Assembly (NCBI RefSeq): GCF_008728515.1
Contig: NC_044978.1
Location: 143,019,787 to 143,083,786 of the forward strand
Direction of reading: 5' to 3'
Source: Papio anubis
Taxonomy: Eukaryota > Chordata > Mammalia > Primates > Cercopithecidae
DNA: 64,000 nt
Part shown: positions 55,033 through 64,000 of the stretch, piece after piece
Layout: each line of letters starts with the position of its first letter
How positions within the stretch are numbered: position 1 is the stretch's first letter
The notes under the pieces: model-generated
Seen by the model: only the letters and a program-made list of their open reading frames with translations
The model's database searches: none
What the model was told of the DNA's origin: nothing
Program-made: the position numbers and the translations under genes

Positions 55033-55076
55033 CATCAGACACAGCTGTGAGCTTAGTCTCACAGCTGTGTCTGATG
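55033..55076. repeat. Perfect 19-bp inverted repeat with a 6-nt loop
   Basis: The arm CATCAGACACAGCTGTGAG (55033-55051), loop CTTAGT (55052-55057) and exact reverse complement (55058-55076) form a 44-bp hairpin. Each arm has the E-box-like palindrome CAGCTG. There is no T run after it on either strand and no sign of a known small RNA. Confidence 0.97.
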
Positions 55077-56495
55077 AACACTAAGCAAGTTGTACTCTCT
55101 TGCTTTCCTTCATTCAAGCAATTTATACTGAAGAAAAGAAAAAAGAGACGTCCTTCCCTCTCTGACCTTGCCACTTTTAGCACAGACACACACACACCAA
55201 CACAGACACCATGTTCTCCGTCAGGCAGAATCCTATTCCAATGATAAAATGTCATGGAAATTTTGCCTTCTAATTAGATCATTTATGCCCATACTATCCC
55301 TTAATATCCCAACAGAATTACTTGCTCCTTTCTCTATGTTGTTCTAGCATTTTTTTTGCTGTGATTAATATAATACTTATTGAGCACCTACTCATCTGTT
55401 TATTTATAGATACTCAGTTATAAATAAGGAATTTGATAAATATTACTGAAACAATTGATTTGTTTTTTCCATAACCCTGTATACTGTTTGAACAAAGTTT
55501 GAACTAAAAAACCCTCTGTTTCTCCATGTAAAAAGTTTCTACATTTTAATGTGATACTCTGGATCAAATTTTTAATCAATAAAGCTTAGGTTGTTATTTT
55601 ATATTCCTAATATAAATTAAGAATTTATTTTAATTCTTTCATGCTGGGTCTTTTCCTTCTTTATAACTGCAAGGAGAAGTATGCCTGTACCATTCCTTCA
55701 CCTGCTTGATTTGTAATAATTTTAGAATGTGTCTACAGAATTCCAGGCACTTCCGAAGGTAAAGTCTTCTTATTGTCCCCTACTATAACTACTATCTAAC
55801 TTTTCCACTAGCTTAGCTATCAAAAAATATATAGGGAAAATTGAAGGAAGAGGGAAATAAATACTTTTTGTTTTACTTTATTTATTCTCAAGTTCTTATC
55901 GAATCTTGAATTTTCCTTAAATGTTTTCATGTTTTGTTTGCTTGTTTAATTCTGAATCAATACACCATGAGGCATCCCATTCCTGAAGGAATTCTTTTCT
56001 CAGCTTTTATTACCTTATATCTAAAACAATATGCTTCAATTATTCTTCATACTCCATGATTCCAATTTCATTGTGTATTCTCCAATTTTTGCACTAATAT
56101 GCTTTTTGAAGTTAGATAGATTGATACTACAATTTCTCTGCTTGATAGTAACTCACCTCTACCTTTCTACCATAGTTCACTTTATTGTGCGTTACCTAAG
56201 CCTGCTTTTGTTATATAGGCCACCTTCTCTTGGCAGTATCCTACCAAGAGCAATTCTCTTGGCTAATTCCTAAGCTTCCTGTTTATCAGAACCAACCACT
56301 TCTCTAAAATTTATTCTGGATGAACTAAACAAGGAGAACATAATAAGCAAATAATACTAATGTACCACATTTATCAAAGGAAGTTTTGGAGATCTTCTTT
56401 CTCCATTTTCTATTATTGCTCCCAAATTGAGAGGGGATAATTTTCCAACTTACTTTTTTTTATATATTTTTACCATTTTAATTTTCCAAAACAAT
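55077..56495. other. AT-rich sequence, nothing firmly recognised
   Basis: No gene is supported. Confidence 0.5.
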
Positions 56496-56499
56496 TTTT

Positions 56500-56610
56500 C
56501 TGGGTATATAGTAGGTATATATATTTATGGGGGTACACGAGATGTTTTGATACAGGCATGCAGTGTGAAAGCAGTACATCATGTTTACCTCTTTCAGAAG
56601 TTTTCTTATC
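56500..56610 (-). repeat. L1 3'-UTR fragment
   Basis: The complement of an older L1 3' end: 'ggtatatatatttatgggggtacac', 'gatgttttgatacaggcatgcagtgtg'. The same 3'-UTR motif occurs near 12680-12735. Confidence 0.75.
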
Positions 56611-56614
56611 TTCC

Positions 56615-59320
56615 TAATCTGAAGCTACCATCTCCAACTCTAGATTCCTGAACCTCTGACCTAGAGCAAAGTATCTCTGCTCTTGCTTAAAATATTTGTC
56701 TTTTCAAAATGTTGTGTGAAACAAAGAATGATGCTCACATATTCCCTTAGTTGATTGAACAGCCTTCACAGAGAACTAGTGTTTAAGACAAAATTCAATC
56801 CCAAGTTGAATTATTCATCAGAGGATAAAAGATAAAAATCTCAGAAATAATAATTCCAAACTCTCTGAATTTTATGTGGAAATAGCAAACCATTCTGAAT
56901 GCATTTCAATTGATTTATGAACTTCAAAAAATAAGAAGCAGAATTCAAAAATTAATGTATAAATTACATGTAAATATTAATATTCTTCTAATAGGAAAGA
57001 TGATACTAAGTTACATCATTCTCTGGGGTGCTGTTTTGATGTCAGTGACAGCACAATGTGCCAGGTGTTTGTTGAGGTTTATGTTTTTTTTTGTTTGTTT
57101 GTTTGTTTTTTGGCTGTTCATTGAAGTATTACTCCCATGCCACTCCAGGTACAGCTTTCTGTGGTGCTGTCTCTATTAGAAAATACTTTTCTCTTTTCTT
57201 ATGTGAATTGCCCCTCTCAACCCTCAAACTCAAACATAATGCAATATTGCTGTAATGTTGTTTCAGTAACATGAACATGTTCTGAACTTGACAAGTAAGT
57301 TTGTTCTTAGATCCATGGCAGTTATGACATTGAAGTGTGGCCTGAACTTACTAGACTAGTTTTCTTGAAGTCTTAGAAATGACATTAAACAACAGAAACA
57401 ATGGGTGGTGAACTATTCTAGTAAGTTTTTTTCTGTCACTGGTCCAGATTTTTCCTCTGCCTCATTTACCAGACACATATCTTTCTGAGCCTCCAGGACT
57501 GTTATTAGGGCACCTTGTCGTTTATAGGACATTTGGCTTCTGTGTTTTAATACCTGAGCAAATGTTCAGTATGAACCAACACTTTTATTTCCCTTAGGGA
57601 AGTTCTATCCTTTAAAGTGTTACCAGTTTTCATTTTAGAAAATCAAAAACAATTTTTTTCATTATGTAACTCTGCTTGAAATTGAACAAGATAATATATG
57701 GTAAAGTGTAGACCTAGATTTATCCTTCAAGTTCTCAAGTCTGTTCCATAAAAGTATTAAGTTATATTTTTACTCTATGGCAAAGAAGAAAATATTTAAT
57801 TTTTCCTTCACTGGAATAGAAGCAAACTAGAAACTTATTTTCTGCTGCGTCAGTGTAAAGTGGTGATTTTATAAGTATGCCTTTTTTTTTGGACTAAATA
57901 TTTTACGTCAATTCTAGAAAGAGTGTTGTAAGGCCAAGTTTACAATTTATATCAAACCTAACAAAATGTGAAAATAGTCCAAATACACAGAAACTTGAAA
58001 TTTTGCTTATCTATCCAATGTCAAGTACACATTCTCAAAAGACAACACAATACAATTTTGGAAGCAAACAGATGATAAATTTTATATTTACTCAAATGCA
58101 AATTAAATCAAACTTTAATGAATTTTTGGAGTTCTTCATTTTTTTTATTTAGCTTGCAGACAGATTCTAATAATGAATCATTATTTTCTTTGAGTCAGCT
58201 TTTGATTAGCCAACTTGTTTTTTCATATCAAAATTACCTTCCAAAAAAATATTTGCTAACATAGGCATACATTATTTACTATTCTTATTCTAATAGCATT
58301 ATTACATACATTGTTTAATCTTGAGTAATAACCGCACTTGAAATTAAAGACACTTCTTTTTCTTTTAAGATGTTCAAGTCACATAGATAATCATATCAGT
58401 CTAAAATATACAGTGAGAAGTGGAGGAAAGAGATTACATTAACCCAGGAAGAACAGGGTACAAACAGATGAAAGGTCACATGACCTGAATATTGGGTCAC
58501 ACAGAGCTCATATGAACTGTCTGAATTAGTTCACTTTTTTGTCTTTTTCTCATCTAACTCAGCCACATCAACTTTCTCTACAGATGGTATGATTACAAGA
58601 ACCAGAGCTAAGGTCTAAGAGCAAAGTGGCCTAATATGTGTAAGACACTTCAGGTCACCTGCTCTATTAGAAAGATGAAGGGGCCATGCTGCCTGGCCAA
58701 TAAGCAAATTCAGTATAGATACACTATATTTGTACTTCTCGGACAGAGGGTCTGTGGGGTGGATTGGATGTCACCAATAGGTGGCTGATTTTCAATGCAA
58801 TAAGTATTGAGTGCCTTATATACCTCATATGCATATTTGATGAATCATGAATATTTGATGCATATGCAGTCCTTCCATTCTTTACTATGTATAAGTAATT
58901 TTCTCATTTGTTCTACCATTTTTATCTATTCATCACATAGGTACTCTACTTACTTCTATGTCTCCCAAGCTATTTTCTTCTGTACTTAGTATCATAAATC
59001 CTCCTTGTTTCCCCCACACACACTTATTTCCAGAGCAGAATTAAATATTTTTAAATGTTTAGTCTACACTATCACTATATTCTAGCCTACTTCATTCAAA
59101 GAAGGTAAAGAAGCAGAATATGTGGTTTTTTAGAATTAAGGTGTTTAAGAAAACACAATTAAGCTTTATAACACTGTTATATGAAGACATAGGTCAAAAA
59201 AGACAGTGTGGTATAATCATGAAGAGTGTATGCTTATTGGAGTAATCTCTGAGCACTAATCCCAGTTGCACAGTAGACAGCTGTGCAATGTTAGTGAAAT
59301 TACTTAGCAATTCTGTGTCA
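56615..59320. other. 2.7 kb of mostly unique AT-rich sequence
   Basis: I recognise nothing firm. The (GTTT)n run at 57089-57108 and T run at 57882-57890 are simple repeats. Confidence 0.5.
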
Positions 59321-59321
59321 C

Positions 59322-59467
59322 CATTTCTTTTTCTTTCTTTCTTTTCTTATTTCTTTCTCTTCCTTCCTTCCCTCCCTCCTTCTCTCTTTCTTTCTCTTTC
59401 TTCTTTCTTTCTTTCTTTTTTTTCTTTTCGTTCTTTTCATTTTCTTTTCTTTCTTTTCCTTCCTTCC

Positions 59468-59540
<73 letters not shown>

Positions 59541-59548
59541 TTTCTTTC
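59322..59548. repeat. TTTC/pyrimidine microsatellite (about 225 bp)
   Basis: Interrupted TTTC, TTCC and CTTT units cover the tract. The purest block (about 59468-59539) has about 18 units. Likely the expanded tail of the old Alu that follows, and probably length-variable. The Phe/Leu/Ser frame across it is an artefact. Confidence 0.95.
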
Positions 59549-59599
59549 AGATAGAGTCTCTGTCCATCACCACTTTATTCTTTCTTTGTTTCATTGAGG

Positions 59600-59745
59600 T
59601 AGAGTCTCTCTCTGTCACCCAAGCTGAAGTGCAGTGGTGCAATCATGGCTCATGGAAGCCTTGACCTCCCAAGCTCAAACAATCCTTCCTCCTTGTCTCC
59701 CAAAGTGCTAGGATTATAGGGATGAGCCACACTCCTGACTCTTCT
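59600..59745 (-). repeat. Old Alu monomer (FLAM/AluJ-like) fragment
   Basis: 'gagtctctctctgtcacccaagctg', 'gtgcagtggtgcaatcatggctc', 'ccaaagtgctaggattataggg' and 'gatgagccac' are Alu on the minus strand, with the middle deleted. The T-rich tail upstream is the expanded TTTC tract. Confidence 0.8.
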
Positions 59746-59749
59746 TTAT

Positions 59750-61026
59750 CTCTAAAGTAGGAATGATAACAAGGCTGCCTGGTACATAGTATGCACTCAG
59801 CAATATTGTTATTATCTTTTCTTGACAGTAATTCATTCTATCAATTCACATGATCGATATAGTAATTCATGCATTTTTTCACAATCAAGGTTAAATAAAT
59901 AAGTTTTTATTAAAAATAAATGGTTTAAATATCATTTGGAAATGTTTATTCACAACTAGGAGAAACAAAAACTTTACACAGAAAGCTTGAGAGCATGATT
60001 TGGAGACAATACGCTATTGTAAAAATCATCTGTCACCCAGAGAAGGTTCTTGAGCCATCTCTGTAAAACATAAGAACTCAAAAAGTAAGCAAGGGCTAAG
60101 TCTATTAGAGTTCATTGGGCTAAATTGATTAGAGTTCATTAAAATAAAGTCTAAGATATTTCATTGACCCCATACTGGTAGACATTGCCAACACCTTTGC
60201 ATCTTTATAAAATAGAGAATACAAATATTTCCATTCTGCAGGGGAAAATCTCAAGTTTCTTACTGTGTTTAGTATATCAAACATTACGAGTCAGTTTGAG
60301 GCAGGGGAGGTGGTGTAGAAGATCCCCAGGTATCCATAAGTTTGCACTGTATTATATTATTCCTTAAAAAATCATTAGAGCAAAATATTTTAGTATAAGT
60401 TATCCTTCCCTTTTTCCACAAAAGTCTTCAACATTTGATCAAAACTATGTTAGGATAGCAGTATTTGGAAAAGTATTGTATATTACGAATATTATACTAA
60501 CTAAAGCACAAATAACCCGCCTATGGATATTTAATTTCAGAATGGCCTATAGTAACAGTAACCAACATATTTAGTGAACTTTTTTAAATGCACTGGTACT
60601 GAATTATTTTAGTTAATGCTAATACAATTCTACAAAGTGGAGATTGGTGTTTCTGAAAGGGCCCAATCACTTTCATCTTACTTCCCAAATTCTGTACATG
60701 CTGGTAAGTAAAAATAAAAAAATACAAAGTTGAAATACTAAAGTATCACTTTGAAAAGAGGCCAAATTGAAGTACACAAATTTTGATCTGAAAAGAAACT
60801 AGGCTTATTGACAATAAACCCTAGAGTCAACTGGAAACACCTTCACAGCTCCCGGATGGAGCGTTCTCTACATGGGGTCACAGTCCCCAAGAGGAAGAAG
60901 GGAGGAATGATATTCATCACTACATTTTATTTTCCCCAACTCATCATTCCAATAATTCACTCTTGTACCCACTGGGAAGAGTGAGTAAAGAGACTCCTCA
61001 AGTTTTGGCAAAATTAATTATAGCCA
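59750..61026. other. Unique AT-rich sequence, nothing recognised
   Basis: No gene or repeat is supported. Confidence 0.5.
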
Positions 61027-61040
61027 CAGAAAGCTTTTCT

Positions 61041-61366
61041 TATTTTATTTTATTTATTAATCATTATTATTATTATTTTTGAGACAAAGTCTTGCTCTGT
61101 CGCCCAGGCTGAAGTGCAATGGCGTGATCTCGGCTCACTACAAGCTCCATCTCCCAGGTTCACATCATTCTCCTGCCTCAGCCTCCTGAGTAGCTGGGAC
61201 TACAGGTGCCCACCACCACGCCCGGCTAATTTTTTATTTTTATTTTTTAGTAGAGACAGGGTTTCTCCACGTTAGCCAGGATTGTCTCGAACTCCTGACC
61301 TCGTGATATGCCTGCCTTGGCCTCCCAGAGTGCTGGGATTACAGGCATGAACCACTGCGCCCGACT
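61041..61366 (-). repeat. AluS/AluY-like element
   Basis: A T/A-rich tail (TTTTA and TTATTA units) leads into the Alu body at 61081. The body is near complete: CTCTGTCGCCCAGGCTGAAG, 'ctcggctcactacaagctcc', 'cacgcccggctaatttttt', 'cctgacctcgtgat', 'gctgggattacaggcatgaacc'. AGAAAGCTTTT flanks both sides (61028-61038 and 61367-61377). It lacks the Old World monkey AluYR marks. Confidence 0.9.
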
Positions 61367-61373
61367 AGAAAGC

Positions 61374-61394
61374 TTTTTTTTTGGGGGGGGGGGG
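61374..61394. repeat. T9-G12 homopolymer junction
   Basis: Nine T run straight into twelve G. A second GGGGGG run is at 61453-61458. The T run begins in the right copy of the Alu target duplication. Confidence 0.85.
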
Positions 61395-64000
61395 TTGGCA
61401 ACATTTTTACCCATATTTTTGAAAGGATGCCTTAAAGATATTTAGTATTTTTGGGGGGTCACATAATAAATGGAAGGGATACAATTCAAATTAAGGGTTT
61501 TTGTTTCTTGATACAAATAAAAGTACTGCTAAATAACATGCTATACTACTCTTCTAGACATAACTTTAAAAATATATCTACATAACAATAAAATTTGCTA
61601 GATATTGTGAGTTCTTAACATGCATCAAGTACTGCTTCTTTAAGTACAACCATAATGATGTTGCATAACTCTGTGAAGCACTATGGCTGCAAAGTGGCAG
61701 CTAGTGAAGAATCTGGAAGCTTGTTGCACTTGACCACATAAGTGTAGAAACTTGTAGCCACAAAAGGATTGAAGGAGTAGAAAAGCACATTGGGTTTTGG
61801 CAGCTATGGATTTGTAAAGACTAAGCAGCTAGCCAGTAGAACTTCCCAATCTCTAAAACTTTGTTACATACATATTTCTTAATTTCATAACCAGGAATCC
61901 AAAGTCTTTTCTGCTTACTGGAACACAGGCTCAGAAAATAGGTGTTTATCATTTTTTCACATAAACAATTTACATGGTCATTTAGGTATAATTGGAATAG
62001 AAATAAAAATAAGAATAAAATACATAACTTTGATTTTCCTTTCCCCCCAGTCCCCCCGCCCCCTGCCAAAAAAAAAAAAAACTGTTTTATGAGTTTCACT
62101 ATGTGCTGGATTGGTCATTGTCAACTTGACATTATCACCACCTGTCTCTTCTAAGATCAGAAACTGTGTTCCCAGAACTCCTTCCTTGTATATTTTTAAG
62201 TTTGAATTTGTCGAAGTGAAGAACATTCATGAGTTTGGGAAGCTCAGCAAATCAGAGCCTATTCTTATCAGAGGCCAGAGTGGTCAAATGCAACAAGCTT
62301 CCAGATTCTTCATTAGCTGCCACTTTGGAATCATAGTGGTTCACAGAGTTCTGCAACATCATTATGGCACAAGCATTTCTTGCATTCCTCTCTTGCAAAG
62401 TTTCTTATTCTGCCTCAGTACTAAAGGCTGATGCCAGGTTGGCTTTTTCCCCAATACTACAGCCATAGGTTTTCAGATATTTGCTCCCCTAGCTCTGCCT
62501 TAATATAGGACAAAGATTCTTATATTAAGCACCATATTCACATAATACTTAAGCCCTGTTTTCCTAACCAGATACAGATATATAATCCAACTGTGTTAAT
62601 TCGGGAATAAACAACAAAAAAAAAAAATTGTGAGACAGAAAGCAAAAGCTACTAAGATTTCAGCATGGTACTCACCCAATATACTAACACAGAGCACATA
62701 ATTAAGTATATGTTTTATGAATCAGACTATGTTGCTTCATTAGCGTATATAAATTAACATGTTCACATCTCAATTTTGGCAATAAACTAAATTCACTATT
62801 TTCAACATGTAAAGCGATATCACCTATGGTAATAATTTTTGTTAGCATATATTTTTACATTTGAGGACAATCCCTTTTTGTGTGAGTATGTGAGGAAATT
62901 CAGTATAGATACACTATTAACATTCCTTAATATTATAGATGTCTCGATACATTTTTTAAAACTCTACAAAAAAGTAATTACTCATTTAAAAAATTGATAA
63001 TGTTTTTAAAACATGAGACTCAGTTCAAAGATATAATTCTTTGCTCATGGATGTGCTGATGATGCATTAGATGATGATATTTTCATGAACAAAGATGCAC
63101 AATATTTATAGACCGTGTCAGGAATCTATTCAACCGATATAACTCCATTCAGTACAATATGATATTCAGTTTCAGTTCTTGCTTGAATCACGAAGTTCAG
63201 AAGGTTTTATTAGGTATCAAAGTTACATATTTAAATAATTTGGAAGTCAAATGGTACTTATTGAGTTTTAAATGCCACTTATTTGTTACAAGTAAGCTCT
63301 TGAACTTTTAGGAACACAAATGTTAGCAGGTAGATAATCTGCATAACTCTATTCTGAAGATCTAAATTGTTTACAAATCTCCTGGTTTTTGTTGACTCAT
63401 CGTTAATAAGCAGAAGTAAAATCTATCAGCTGTTATTCTTGATTCCTCATTGTTCTTTTGGAGGTGATCATTTGAATAACCAGGATAGAATTCAGTATGC
63501 AGATGTGTACATAATGAACTAATGGGTTTAGTTTACGCAGTTCATGCTTGTTTTGCTTCAGAGTTCTCCTTAGATACTACGTTTGATTCTGTTTTGTGAT
63601 GCTGCCACTGCCAAACCCTACTGCTATTTCAAGAAATGTATTTAGTACCAAATTTTTTATATTCAGTGAATACAATAAAGCAAAGCCAAAGAACTATACA
63701 AGAAATGATAACTGGAAGTCCATATGCTGTCATTTCTGTCAAATTATATTTAGCATAAAAGCAGTTTCAAGTCACATCCTGGCAAAACTCACATATTAAA
63801 ATATTCCATTTTTAACAACATTGAGTTTGATCTATTTTGCTTTCTGTTATTCCCAATAAAATTCAACCACGTTATATATCAAGATCGGTTGGACTGTGAA
63901 AAAAATGAATAGATTGATTCTGACCAAAATGTCAGGTTAGAAGATTATATTCAGTACTCTATCTGAGTTTGCTTAGGGCTGTCAGCTAGAATTTGAGTAG
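61395..64000. other. Unique AT-rich sequence to the window end
   Basis: Contains a C-rich patch beside an A run (62044-62081) and another A run (62613-62627). I see no gene or recognisable repeat. Confidence 0.5.

Noticed and set aside
55033..55076. Intrinsic-type terminator
   Set aside because: There is no T run after the stem on either strand, and such terminators do not apply to a mammalian genome.
59288..59554. 88-codon Phe/Leu/Ser frame
   Set aside because: It is a translation of the TTTC tract.
62044..62081. G-quadruplex on the minus strand at the C-rich patch
   Set aside because: Only three G runs of adequate length are present, so a standard four-run quadruplex is not supported.

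Overview
This window is repeat-dense primate nuclear DNA with no intact protein-coding gene that I can support. The youngest Alu (10883-11189) carries bases typical of the Old World monkey AluYR lineage (GGCTTGAGCCACCG, CACCTCGCCCGGCTAG, GTGGCCGGATCTCAGC). A cercopithecid such as a macaque, baboon or guenon is therefore the most likely source. The run of 353 N and the indel-rich L1 sequence around it show a draft assembly. It is an intergenic or deep-intronic stretch, AT-rich, with no CpG island, tRNA, rRNA or CRISPR array.

Layout. 1-4748: old LTR-like, MIR and unclassified sequence, then an Alu split by an L1 tail. 4749-10248: one full-length L1 insertion on the minus strand, bounded by a perfect 19-bp target-site duplication. 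Its interior is scrambled: two near-identical ORF1 blocks lie exactly 2285 bp apart around the N gap, and the reverse-transcriptase part of ORF2 is missing. 10883-17000: a young Alu, an old Alu and a 4.3-kb older L1 that itself holds an Alu. 17530-20609: a MaLR provirus (ERVL class, minus strand) with a 5-bp duplication, interrupted by an LTR that is interrupted by another LTR. 24200-26660: L2, Alu and old LTRs. 28315-32160: an old repeat split by a Tigger DNA transposon, split by a second MaLR provirus, which holds a THE1-like LTR, a stub of an Alu and half of a MADE1. 32375-32777: a solo MaLR LTR with a perfect 5-bp duplication.

37289-37942: an L1 tail sits beside a complete but broken exon 3 (Ig-like beta-2 domain) of an MHC class II DP-beta-type gene, with both splice sites still present. 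This is the only sequence here clearly derived from a conventional protein-coding gene. 40320-41680: L2 and an L1 tail. 43080-44084: a compound of CA/CATA microsatellite and two perfect inverted repeats (35 bp and 31 bp). 45575-50562: old L1, MER5A, an LTR-like repeat and an L1 with a 5' inversion. 51000-56610: Alu, microsatellite, L1 and L2 pieces and a 44-bp hairpin. 59320-61400: a large TTTC tract, an old Alu and a later Alu. The rest is AT-rich sequence in which I recognise nothing.

There are no gene partnerships to describe. The content is a record of retrotransposition, DNA transposition and replication-slippage events. The best leads are the DP-beta exon, the compound inverted repeat at 43.1-44.1 kb, the hairpin at 55.03 kb and the rearranged (probably misassembled) L1. 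Repeat families were assigned by recall of consensus sequences, not by a search, so subfamily names are tentative.
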